Shown in pieces: positions 12,401 to 20,857 of a stretch of 64,000 nt of DNA. The position numbers were made by a program, and so were the translations under genes. The notes under the pieces were generated by a model. It saw only the letters and a list, made by a program, of their open reading frames with translations. It had not been told where the DNA came from and did not search any database. Position 1 is the stretch's first letter; every line of letters begins with the position of its first letter. This DNA comes from Burkholderia arboris (lineage in GTDB: Bacteria; Pseudomonadota; Gammaproteobacteria; Burkholderiales; Burkholderiaceae), in assembly GCF_902499125.1 (NCBI RefSeq), contig NZ_CABVPX010000011.1:158836-222835 (forward strand). The letters are read 5' to 3'.

Positions 12401-13231
12401 TCAACCCTTGACCGCACCGGCAGTCAGGCCGGAGACGATTTGCCGCTGAAACACCAGCACCAGCAGCACGAGCGGCACGGTGACGATGACCGACGCGGCC
12501 ATGATGGTTCCCCACGGCAACTCGTAGCTGCTCGCGCCCGAGATCATCGTGATCGCGACGGGCACCGTGCGCTGGCTCGATGAGATCATGAAGGTCAGCG
12601 CGAACAGGAACTCGTTCCAGGCCGACACGAACGCGAGCAGCGACGTCGCGGCCAGTGCCGGCCGCAGCAGCGGCATGAAGATCCGGAAGATCAGCGTGAA
12701 CACGCCGACGCCGTCGACGAGCGCCGCCTCCTCCAGCTCGCGCGGCAACTCGCGCATGAACGTGACGAGAATCCAGATCGTGAACGGCAGCGTGAAGATC
12801 AGGTCGGACAGTACGAGCGCGCCGAGGTGGTCGTACAGGCCGAGCGAGCGGACCAGCTCGAACAGGCCCGACAGGATCGCGACCTGCGGAAACATCGACA
12901 CGCCGAGAATGCACATCATCAGCACGCCGCGCCCGCGGAACGACACGCGGCCGAGCGCATACGCGGCGAGCACCGACACGGCGAGCGACAGCGCGACCGC
13001 CCCGCCCGCGACGAGCGCCGAATTCAGCAGGTACGCGCCGAACGGCTGGTCGCGAAACAACTGGCGATAGTTGTCGAGCGACGGGCTCGCCGGGAACAGC
13101 GACGTGTCGAACAGCGCATCGCCATGCTTGATCGACGTACCGATCATGTAGACGAACGGGAACAGCGCGATCATCAGCACGAGCGCCGACAGCAGCCCGT
13201 GAATCGCGATATCGAGCGGATGCTTCTTCAC
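12401..13231 (-). CDS. thuG: Sugar ABC transporter permease (MalG/ThuG type)
   Basis: A 276-residue inner-membrane subunit with six predicted helices. The EAA loop that contacts the ATPase is visible as EEAALVDGVGVFTLIFRIFMPLLRPAL. Its ATG at 13231 directly abuts the stop of the partner permease, so the two are coupled. It is one half of the heterodimeric channel for the disaccharide importer. Confidence 0.92.
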   Translation of the reverse strand: MKKHPLDIAIHGLLSALVLMIALFPFVYMIGTSIKHGDALFDTSLFPASPSLDNYRQLFRDQPFGAYLLNSALVAGGAVALSLAVSVLAAYALGRVSFRGRGVLMMCILGVSMFPQVAILSGLFELVRSLGLYDHLGALVLSDLIFTLPFTIWILVTFMRELPRELEEAALVDGVGVFTLIFRIFMPLLRPALAATSLLAFVSAWNEFLFALTFMISSSQRTVPVAITMISGASSYELPWGTIMAASVIVTVPLVLLVLVFQRQIVSGLTAGAVKG

Positions 13232-13232
13232 G

Positions 13233-14189
13233 TCAAGCCTCCTGCATCCGGCGGCGGCTGACCGCCATGTAGCCGATGGTGAACAGCACGATCGTGACGA
13301 ACAGCAACATCGCCGACGCCGACCCGAACCCGACCTGCTGGAAATCGATCAGCTGTTCGCGCACATAGATCGACATGCTTTTCGTGATCCGGCTGTTCGA
13401 CGTCATCACATAGATCAGGTCGAACACGCGCAACGCGTCGAGCGAGCGGAAAATCATCGCGACCAGCACGCCCGGCAGGATCAGCGGCAGCGTCACCGAA
13501 CGGAACACGCGCCAGCGCGGCACGCCGTCGACACGCGCAGCCTCGTAGCAATCGCGCGGCACGGTCTGCAGCGCGGCGAGCATCAGCAGCGCCATGAACG
13601 GTGTGGTCTTCCACACATCGACGAGCACGATGGTCGGGAAGACGAGGCGCGCATCGGCGGTAAAAGCGAGCGGCTCCTGGATCGCGCCGATCGACATCAG
13701 CATCGCATTGACGATCCCGAACTGGTCGTTGAGCATCCAGCTCCAGATCTTCGCCGACACGACGGTCGGGATCGCCCACGGCACGAGCACGGCCGCGCGC
13801 AGCAGCGTCCGCAGCCGCGACGGCACGTCCAGCAGCAGCGCGACGCCGAGGCCGGTGGCCGTCTCGAGCACGACCGACACGACGGCGAACAGCACGGTAT
13901 TGCCGACGGCCTGCCACCACGCCGGGTCGCGCAGCACGCCCGCTGCGCCGAGATAGTTGTCGAGGCCGACGAAATGACGCTGCGACAGGTCGGACAGTTG
14001 CGCGTCGGTCAGGCTGAACCACGCCGTGCGCAGCAACGGCCAGCCGGCAATGGCCGCCAGCGTGAGCAACGCGGGCGCCACCAGCAGCCACGCCTGGCGC
14101 CGGCGTGCGCGGGCAAGCCCGGCCCGGGCCCGCACGGGTGCCTGCACGAATGCAGGAGTGCTACTCATTTCGATGCTTCCGGTTCTCAT
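13233..14189 (-). CDS. thuF: Sugar ABC transporter permease (MalF/ThuF type)
   Basis: A 318-residue inner-membrane subunit with six predicted helices after a basic N-terminal tail. The EAA loop reads YEAARVDGVPRWRVFRSVTLPLILP. The ATG at 14189 is preceded by AGGAGACATCGA; an internal ATG seven codons later is possible. It pairs with the permease encoded immediately downstream. Confidence 0.92.
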   Translation of the reverse strand: MRTGSIEMSSTPAFVQAPVRARAGLARARRRQAWLLVAPALLTLAAIAGWPLLRTAWFSLTDAQLSDLSQRHFVGLDNYLGAAGVLRDPAWWQAVGNTVLFAVVSVVLETATGLGVALLLDVPSRLRTLLRAAVLVPWAIPTVVSAKIWSWMLNDQFGIVNAMLMSIGAIQEPLAFTADARLVFPTIVLVDVWKTTPFMALLMLAALQTVPRDCYEAARVDGVPRWRVFRSVTLPLILPGVLVAMIFRSLDALRVFDLIYVMTSNSRITKSMSIYVREQLIDFQQVGFGSASAMLLFVTIVLFTIGYMAVSRRRMQEA

Positions 14190-14257
14190 TCGATGTCTCC
14201 TGTCAGGCCGGCGCCCTGCGGAAGCCGGCCCGATCGATCAATCGCGCGCCGCGGCGC

Positions 14258-15535
14258 TCAGTGCCAGCTGCCGCCCGGCGCGAGCCGGTTGAGCGTGGCG
14301 GCGAGCCGCGCGAGCGCGCCCGCCGCGGTGTCGCTACCGGCGAGCACGTCGTGCGCGGCATTCCAGAACTGGTTGCTGACCTGGTTGTACTTCGCGCCGG
14401 TCACGGTCGACGGCCGCGCGACCGCCGTGCTGAAGGTCGGCAGCAGATCGGCCATGAACGGGTTGGCCTGCAGGATGTCCTTGTCCCGGTAGAGCGCCGG
14501 CATCGTCGGGTTGTACGACCCCTGGATCGCCCGCAGCTTCTGCACGTCCGCGCTCGCCATGTACATCACGAGATCGGCGGCCAGTTTCGGGTTCGGCGAG
14601 TAGCGCGACACGGCGAGCTGCCATCCGCCCAGCGCGGCGGCCGGGCGGCCGTCGGCGCCGCCCTTCGGCAGCGGCGCGATGCCGACCTTGCCCTTGATAG
14701 GGCTGCCCGCGCGATTCGCGATCGCCCATGCGTACGGCCAGTTGCGCATGAACACCGCGTTGCCGGCCTGGAACACGCCGCGGGCTTCCTCCTCGCCGTA
14801 GTTCAGCACGGCCTTCGGGCTGATCGTGCCGACCCATTTCGCCGACTGCTCGAGCGCCTTGATCGCACCCGGGTTGTCGATCGTCACGCGGCCCTTGTCG
14901 TCGACCACCGTGCCGCCGTTGTAGCTGCTGACCCATTCGAGCGCATCGCAGGTCAGCCCTTCGTATGCGCGCCCTTGCCACACGTAGCCCCAGACCTTCT
15001 CGTTGCCGGCGGCGCGCTCGCCCGACTGGATCTTGCGCGCGGTGGCATCGAGTTCCTCCCACGTGGCGGGCACTTTCACGCGGTACTTGTCGAGCAGGTC
15101 CTTGCGGTAGTAAAGCAGCCCCGTATCGATGAACCACGGCATCGCGACCAGCTTGCCGTTCACCGTATCGTTCGCGACGATGCTCGGGAACGACTGGCTT
15201 TCCAGCCCCTTGCTGTACGGCTTCAGGTCGATCAGGTGGTTCGCTAGGATGCCCGGCCAGACCGTGTCGATCTGCATCACGTCGATCTTGTCGGAGCCGC
15301 CGCCGAGCAGTTGCTGATAGAGCGCCAGCGTTTCGCTCGAGTTATTGGGCATGCTGATGAACTCGACCTCGTTGCCGGTCTTCTCGGCCCACCGCTTCGC
15401 CGAGACCTGGCAAATGTCCTGGTCGACGCCGGCTGCGCCGCATGCGATCCGCAGCGTCGCCGCACCGGCACTGGCGGCCGTGGCGGCCGTCATCGCGAGC
15501 GCCATCGTCAGCAAACCTGCCTTGAGCTTCATCAT
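14258..15535 (-). CDS. thuE: Sugar ABC transporter substrate-binding protein (ThuE type)
   Basis: A 425-residue periplasmic protein of the extracellular solute-binding family 1. The start at 15535 (MMKLKAGLL) follows CTGGAGACACCGA. The signal peptide runs to about residue 27 (ending ASAGA). The mature part contains the hinge and ligand-pocket features of maltose/trehalose binding proteins, for example AMPWFIDTGLLYYRKDLLDKY. It is the first gene of the long sugar operon, so the main promoter must be in the 157-nt gap before it. Confidence 0.9.
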   Translation of the reverse strand: MMKLKAGLLTMALAMTAATAASAGAATLRIACGAAGVDQDICQVSAKRWAEKTGNEVEFISMPNNSSETLALYQQLLGGGSDKIDVMQIDTVWPGILANHLIDLKPYSKGLESQSFPSIVANDTVNGKLVAMPWFIDTGLLYYRKDLLDKYRVKVPATWEELDATARKIQSGERAAGNEKVWGYVWQGRAYEGLTCDALEWVSSYNGGTVVDDKGRVTIDNPGAIKALEQSAKWVGTISPKAVLNYGEEEARGVFQAGNAVFMRNWPYAWAIANRAGSPIKGKVGIAPLPKGGADGRPAAALGGWQLAVSRYSPNPKLAADLVMYMASADVQKLRAIQGSYNPTMPALYRDKDILQANPFMADLLPTFSTAVARPSTVTGAKYNQVSNQFWNAAHDVLAGSDTAAGALARLAATLNRLAPGGSWH

Positions 15536-15692
15536 TCGGTGTCTCCAGTTTTTTTCGAATCGTTCGAATCGTGCGCCGCGGTGTCGCAAGCGCGTCGCCG
15601 GGTGCCGTGGGTCTATGAGACTCCAGTCCGGTTAATCGAAAATTTCGGAAACGCGCCGCGCCATTAACAATCGAAACAATCGCCGTCGCGCG
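15536..15692 (-). promoter_or_regulatory. Presumed promoter region of the thuE operon
   Basis: An AT-richer stretch between the sensor kinase stop and thuE. On the plus strand it contains two direct ACAATCG repeats (15667-15673 and 15676-15682) and the small palindrome CGAAAATTTCG. Such repeats could be regulator sites, for example for the adjacent OmpR-type regulator. No convincing -35/-10 pair was fixed. Confidence 0.35.
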
Positions 15693-18296
15693 TCAGCCCA
15701 GCAGCGCGGCGAGCGCCGCCAGATCGAACGGCTTCGGCACGAACGGCAGGTCGGCGCGCCAGTCGGGATGGGTCTGATGAATCTCGGGCGGCAGGCCCGA
15801 GGTGAGGGCGACGCGCTGCGCCGGCCAGCGCTCGGCGAGCCGCGCCGCGAACGCGATGCCGCTGCCGCCCGCGCCGAGCGAGATGTCCGACAGCACGAGC
15901 GTGACGGGGCCGTGCTCGGCCAGCCAGCGCAATGCCGCGTCGCCGGTCGCCACTGCGTCGGCCCGCGCGCCGAGCGCCGCGAACTGGCTGAGCGCCGTGT
16001 CGCGCACCTCCGGATCGTCGTCGACCACGAGCACACGGGCACCGGCCTGCCCGGTAACGGGCGCGGCCACCGTGACGGCCGGCGCGGCGCGCCGTTCGGG
16101 CGGCGCGCTCTCGGGCAGCCACAGCTCGACGCGCGTGCCCTGGCCGACCTCGCTGTGGATGCGCAGATCGCCGCCGCTCTGGCGCACGAAGCCGTAGACG
16201 CTGCTGAGCCCGAGCCCACTCCCCTCGCCGGCCGCCTTGGTCGTGAAAAACGGCTCGATTACCTTGTCGAGCAGCACCGGGGCGATCCCGCAACCCGTGT
16301 CGGTGACGCTCAGCACGATCGCGTGCGGCGCGGACGCACCGTCGGACGCCGGTGCGCGGCGCGCGGCCAGTGCCAGCGTCCCGCCGACCGGCATCGCGGC
16401 GGCGCTGTTGAGCGCCAGGTTGAGGACGGCGTTCTCGAGCTGGCCGCGGTCGACGTTCACCCACATCGCGTCGGTGGCCGGCTCCAGCACGACGGCCACC
16501 CGCTGGCCCGCCGAGTATTCGACGAGATCGAGCATCTCCGCGAGCATCGCCCTGACCGACACGCGTTCGGCCTGCAGCGGCTGGCGCCGCGCGAACGCGA
16601 GCAGCCGCCGCGTGAGCCGCGACGCGCGTTCGGCCGCGCGGCGCGCCCGCTCGGCCATCGTCTGCGCATCCTGCTGGCCGTCGAGCCGCGGCAGCAGCAG
16701 TTCGAGGTTGCCGAGTATCGCGACCAGGAAGTTGTTGAAATCGTGCGCGACGCCGCCCGTCAACTGGCCGAGCACGTCCATCTTCTGCGCCTGACGCAAC
16801 TCGGCCTCGACCGCACGCCGGCTCGTCAGGTCGCGGCAGACCGCCACCCAGCCGCCGTCCGGAAGCGGCTGGCAGTGGAATTCGAGGGTCCGCTGGTCGC
16901 GCAGGTGCAGTTCGGCCGACGCGGCGATGCGCGCGCCGTCGGATGTGCGGGTCGCGGTCTCGCGCGACACCTGGCGCCAGCGCGCGGGCTGATGCATGGC
17001 CTGCCGCAGCATCGCGAGCGACAGGCCCGCGTACAGCGTGCCCGGGTCGATCCCGAGCAGCGTCGCGAAGGTCGGATTCCACGCGATCAGGCTGCCGTGC
17101 GTGTCGTGAACCGACACCCCGTCGTTCATCGAGTTGAGCACCGACTCCTGCAGGCGGCGCTGCGACTCGAGCCCGTGGGTCAGTTGCTCCTTCTCGATCA
17201 GGTTGGTGCGGAACACCTCGAACGCGCGCGCCAGCTCGCCGATCTCGTCCGGCCGGTGCGTCGACGGCATCCGGTCGGACGTGATCCCTTTCGCGAGTCG
17301 CGCCATCACGCGCGTCATCGCCTGCAGCTTGTGCAGGATGCGGCTCGCATACGCGACGCCGAGCAACGCCACCACGACGCCCGCGACGGCCAGCAGCAAC
17401 AGGCCCGACTGGCTGGAGACCGCGACCTTGCGCACCTTGTCGCTGCGCTCGCTGGCGATCTGCCGCAAGCGCTCGACGTAGCGCGCCGACTTGCCGCTCA
17501 GGTGATCCGCGTGGCCGCGCAGGAGCGTGACGAGATAACCCGTCTGCGCTTCGCTCGACAGAAACTCGCGGCGCACCGCGAACACGCTGCGCGCGCCGCC
17601 GTCGAGTTGCTGCAGCGCCTCGGCAAGCACCGGCTGGCGGCGGTCTTCGGCGCGTTCGCGCACGCGCAGCCACAGTGCCTCGTTGTCGCTTTCCGCGCTG
17701 CCGAGCTCCGCCGCGTTGGCCGCCTGCAGCGCACCGGCCGTACGGGCCCAGATCTCGAGCAGCGTCGGCGCCTGCTGCGCGATCACGCTCTTGTCGCGCG
17801 CGATGCCGTCGCCGATGCGGTCGTTCGCGAGGCGCAGGGCGCTCAACTCCTCCTTGAGCTGTCGCTGCCGGCCCGACACGATCAGCAGCCGGGCGAGATC
17901 CTGGTCGATCGCGTCGAGATCGTCGATCACCGCGAGCTGCTCGCCCGCCTTCGCGGCGGGGCCCGGCTGTTTGCCGAAGCCCGGCGACAGCCGCCGGATA
18001 TCGCCGAGCAGGCCGCGCATCAGCTCGGTGTCGTTGTGCAGCAGGTCCGGCGAATCGGTCAGCATCATGCTCGGCGCGACCGCGGCGAGTTGTGCGACCT
18101 TGTCCGACAGCTCGAGCGCGCGGGCGATCTCGGGCACGACGTTCGCCTCGTATTCGTCGAGCGCGTTCTGGTTCGCGCGCATGCCGAGCACGCCGACCAC
18201 CACGACCGCGAGCGTGATGCCGAACAGCAGCAGAAACGTCGCGGTCAGCTTGGCCCGGACACTCCAGGGCGGCAACATCCTCACCGTCGTGCGCAT
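15693..18296 (-). CDS. Hybrid sensor histidine kinase
   Basis: A protein of about 867 residues. TM1 is at about residues 12-34, followed by a periplasmic helical sensor of about 270 residues, TM2 near 305-330, then HAMP and PAS. The dimerisation domain has the H-box GGVAHDFNNF (His near residue 517). The ATPase domain has DTGCGIAP and GEGSGLGLSS. A C-terminal receiver carries VDDDPEVRD and the phospho-acceptor Asp in LVLSDISLG (near 802). No Hpt domain is fused. The start at 18296 is 4 nt after the response regulator stop. It faces into the sugar operon, whose expression it may control. Confidence 0.9.
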   Translation of the reverse strand: MRTTVRMLPPWSVRAKLTATFLLLFGITLAVVVVGVLGMRANQNALDEYEANVVPEIARALELSDKVAQLAAVAPSMMLTDSPDLLHNDTELMRGLLGDIRRLSPGFGKQPGPAAKAGEQLAVIDDLDAIDQDLARLLIVSGRQRQLKEELSALRLANDRIGDGIARDKSVIAQQAPTLLEIWARTAGALQAANAAELGSAESDNEALWLRVRERAEDRRQPVLAEALQQLDGGARSVFAVRREFLSSEAQTGYLVTLLRGHADHLSGKSARYVERLRQIASERSDKVRKVAVSSQSGLLLLAVAGVVVALLGVAYASRILHKLQAMTRVMARLAKGITSDRMPSTHRPDEIGELARAFEVFRTNLIEKEQLTHGLESQRRLQESVLNSMNDGVSVHDTHGSLIAWNPTFATLLGIDPGTLYAGLSLAMLRQAMHQPARWRQVSRETATRTSDGARIAASAELHLRDQRTLEFHCQPLPDGGWVAVCRDLTSRRAVEAELRQAQKMDVLGQLTGGVAHDFNNFLVAILGNLELLLPRLDGQQDAQTMAERARRAAERASRLTRRLLAFARRQPLQAERVSVRAMLAEMLDLVEYSAGQRVAVVLEPATDAMWVNVDRGQLENAVLNLALNSAAAMPVGGTLALAARRAPASDGASAPHAIVLSVTDTGCGIAPVLLDKVIEPFFTTKAAGEGSGLGLSSVYGFVRQSGGDLRIHSEVGQGTRVELWLPESAPPERRAAPAVTVAAPVTGQAGARVLVVDDDPEVRDTALSQFAALGARADAVATGDAALRWLAEHGPVTLVLSDISLGAGGSGIAFAARLAERWPAQRVALTSGLPPEIHQTHPDWRADLPFVPKPFDLAALAALLG

Positions 18297-18300
18297 CGCA

Positions 18301-19023
18301 TCACACGCGCACGACGGGCACCGCGAACACGTAGCCGATGCCACGCTGCGTGCGGATATAGGTGGGCTGCTCGGGGTTCGGCTCGATCTTGCGGCGCAGG
18401 CGCAGGATCAGCACGTCGATCGTCCGGTCGTACACGTCGATGCCGAAGCCGCGCGTATGTTCGAGCAACTGGTCGCGCGACCAGACTCGCGACGGCTGCT
18501 GCACCATCGCCGCGAGCAGCTCGAATTCGCCCTGCGTCAGCGCGCACGGGCCGCCGTTGTGCGTCAGCGTGCGCGCGGCCAGGTCCAGCGTCCAGCCGTC
18601 GAAGCAGTAGCGCGGGCCGCCGCCGTTCGACGCGGGGCGCGGCATCGACAGCTCGATCGTGCGCCGCAGCTGGGCGCGCACCCGCGCGATCAGTTCGCGC
18701 CCGGAGAACGGTTTCGTGACGAAATCGTCGGCCGCGGTCTCGAGGCCGAGCACCCGATCCGTCTCGTCGCCCAGGCCGCTGATCATGATGATCGATACGT
18801 CGGACCGGCGCCGCAGCTCGCGGGCGACCGTCAGGCCGTCCTCGCCGCGCAGCTTCAGGTCGAGAATCACGAGCGCGTGCGGCGCGGCCGCGAGCTGCTG
18901 CTGCATCCGGGCCGCGCTGTCGACGGCCGACACGTCGAACCCGGCCTCTTCCAGCACGCTCTTCAGCCAGACGCGCACTTCCGGATCGTCGTCCAGCACC
19001 AGGATCCGATGTTTTTCTGACAT
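18301..19023 (-). CDS. OmpR/PhoB-family response regulator
   Basis: A 240-residue two-component regulator. The start at 19023 (MSEKHRILVLDDD) is supported by TTGGAGGAG. Receiver features: acidic pocket LDDDPEVR, phospho-Asp in LVILDLKLRGEDG near residue 56, and the Lys in TKPFSGREL. The C-terminal winged helix (YDRTIDVLILRLRRKIE, then YIRTQRGIGYVF) is of the OmpR type. It is translated with the hybrid kinase immediately downstream. Confidence 0.93.
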   Translation of the reverse strand: MSEKHRILVLDDDPEVRVWLKSVLEEAGFDVSAVDSAARMQQQLAAAPHALVILDLKLRGEDGLTVARELRRRSDVSIIMISGLGDETDRVLGLETAADDFVTKPFSGRELIARVRAQLRRTIELSMPRPASNGGGPRYCFDGWTLDLAARTLTHNGGPCALTQGEFELLAAMVQQPSRVWSRDQLLEHTRGFGIDVYDRTIDVLILRLRRKIEPNPEQPTYIRTQRGIGYVFAVPVVRV

Positions 19024-19930
19024 GGGTGTTCTCCTCCAAGCCGGTCGCGCGCGCCGATTCGGTCGGCCGCGCGGTGCAAGCTGGCATTTCTGTCGGTATG
19101 TGGCCGGACCGCGGCGGGATGACGCAGTCGGGCCGGAAGCGAATGGTGGCCGATCCGGGCCGATCCTGGCAAGTTCCCGTGAACGCGCATCGGCATGAGG
19201 ATGGGCGGGGCGCCGCGCGCGCCTTCGCGCGGCACAATCAGGACGCGCGCGGGATTCTAACGTCGAAAAATTTCGATGCAACCGCGCCGCGATCGGTGAA
19301 TACCCTGCCCGAATTGCGGCCCGGACGGACGAGCCGACGGTACGGAATGCCCCGCCGTTGCACCGGGTGCGCGGGCCGTACTGCGACCCGTGCCCGAACC
19401 CGATCGGGCCACCGGCACGTCACGCACGCCCGACGCATGCATCGATCCACGACGATTTCGCCAATCGATCTGCATGACGAACGAATTCGACGTCTCGTTG
19501 CCGATGCCCCGATCACGATCGCCCGCGCCGTGTGCAACGTCACGGTGCCGCGCACCGCGATCGCGGCCATCCGGTTTCCGTTGCAGCGACGATCGTTCTG
19601 CATCGCCGTCGCTGCCGGCCGCCCCGAAATAGATTCACACGCGAAATACCTTCGCAGCCCGCCAAGTCACGCCCGTCCCGCGCCAAATCCGCCCGAAACC
19701 GGCTTCCCGCCTTGCACGCAGGTCGTGCACCGATGCATTCGCGTGTAACCGGCTTTCCCGCCGCCGCGTGATCGCCGACGGCGCGATCGGGTGACCCACT
19801 CAACACATCCGTCGAGTTTGTGCGCGCAACAATGGCGATGCCTCGCCCCCGGCGCCCTGCGGGCACCCCGATTCCCCGCAGGGCACCGGGCGCGGCGGTC
19901 TTCAAAAACCACATCTCACGAGGACATACC
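19024..19930. other. Long intergenic region before rpfF, no convincing gene
   Basis: About 900 nt between the divergent response regulator and rpfF. Open frames here are arginine-rich and lack ribosome binding sites and family features, so none is annotated. The only clear structure is the hairpin at 19854-19884 close to rpfF. Long-range promoter or small-RNA content cannot be judged by eye. Confidence 0.5.
19854..19884 (+). promoter_or_regulatory. Hairpin in the rpfF leader
   Basis: GCCCTGCGGG and CCCGCAGGGC form a perfect 10-bp stem with an 11-nt loop, ending 46 nt before the rpfF start codon. It has no long T-run after it. It could be an attenuator, an RNA-stability element or a small-RNA target in the leader. 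Confidence 0.45.
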
Positions 19931-20794
19931 ATGCAACTCCAATCCCATCCGGCGTGCCGCCCGTTTTACGAAGCCGGCGAACTGTCGCAACTGACTGCCT
20001 TTTACGAAGAGGGCCGTAATGTCATGTGGATGATGCTGCGATCGGAGCCGCGGCCGTGCTTTAACCAACAACTCGTTACCGACATCATCCATCTCGCGCG
20101 CGTCGCACGCGACTCGGGCCTCACGTTCGACTTCTGGGTGACGGGCTCGCTCGTCCCCGAGCTGTTCAACGTCGGCGGCGACCTGAGCTTCTTCGTCGAC
20201 GCGATCCGCAGCGGCCGGCGTGACCAGTTGATGGCCTACGCGCGCTCGTGCATCGACGGCGTGTACGAGATCTACACGGGCTTCGGCACCGGGGCGATCT
20301 CGATCGCGATGGTCGAGGGCAGCGCGCTCGGCGGTGGTTTCGAGGCCGCGCTCGCGCATCACTACATGCTCGCGCAGAAGGGCGTGAAGCTCGGGTTCCC
20401 CGAGATCGCGTTCAACCTGTTCCCCGGCATGGGTGGCTATTCGCTCGTCGCACGCAAGGCCGATCGGGGCATTGCGGAGCAACTGATCGCGACCGGTGAA
20501 GCGCACGCCGCCGAGTGGTACGAGGATCGCGGCCTGGTCGACCAGACGTTCGACGCGGGTGACGCGTATCTCGCGACGCGCACCTTCATCGACGTGATGA
20601 AGCCGAAGCTGAACGGCGTGCGCGCGATGCTGCGCGCGCGCGAGCGGGTGTTCCAGCTGACGCGCTCCGAGCTGATGGACATCACGGAAGCATGGGTGCA
20701 TGCGGCGTTCACGATCGAGCCGAAGGATCTCGCGTACATGGAACGCCTCGTGATGCTGCAGAACCGGCGCGTGTCGAAGCTGCGCACGGTGTAA
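19931..20794 (+). CDS. rpfF: RpfF: cis-2-dodecenoic acid (BDSF) synthase
   Basis: A 287-residue crotonase-fold enzyme making the diffusible fatty-acid signal BDSF through dehydratase and thioesterase activity on 3-hydroxydodecanoyl-ACP. The ATG at 19931 follows ACGAGGACATACC. The two catalytic glutamates of RpfF enzymes are present 20 residues apart, in GGGFEAAL and GFPEIAFNLFPGMG, as with Glu141/Glu161 of the Xanthomonas enzyme. The oxyanion-hole loop MVEGSALGGG is intact. It is convergent with rpfR, the receptor gene, the arrangement known in Burkholderia cenocepacia chromosome 2. Confidence 0.96.
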   Translation: MQLQSHPACRPFYEAGELSQLTAFYEEGRNVMWMMLRSEPRPCFNQQLVTDIIHLARVARDSGLTFDFWVTGSLVPELFNVGGDLSFFVDAIRSGRRDQLMAYARSCIDGVYEIYTGFGTGAISIAMVEGSALGGGFEAALAHHYMLAQKGVKLGFPEIAFNLFPGMGGYSLVARKADRGIAEQLIATGEAHAAEWYEDRGLVDQTFDAGDAYLATRTFIDVMKPKLNGVRAMLRARERVFQLTRSELMDITEAWVHAAFTIEPKDLAYMERLVMLQNRRVSKLRTV

Positions 20795-20800
20795 CGCGAC

Positions 20801-20827
20801 GGGCGCCGCCGCTTGCGGGCGGCGCCC
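20801..20827. terminator. Hairpin terminator shared by rpfF and rpfR
   Basis: GGGCGCCGCC and GGCGGCGCCC form a perfect 10-bp GC stem with a 7-nt loop directly after the rpfF stop and 30 nt from the rpfR stop. T-runs are short, so it is probably a modest bidirectional terminator. Confidence 0.6.
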
Positions 20828-20857
20828 CTTCATGAACGACGCTCAGGCGAACGATGC

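Noticed and set aside
15768..18719. A 983-codon plus-strand open frame
   Set aside because: Antisense shadow of the hybrid kinase and response regulator genes; no ribosome binding site and low-complexity Arg-rich sequence.
19238..19603. Open frames in the gap upstream of rpfF
   Set aside because: Arg/Cys-rich, no ribosome binding sites, no family match; treated as non-coding.
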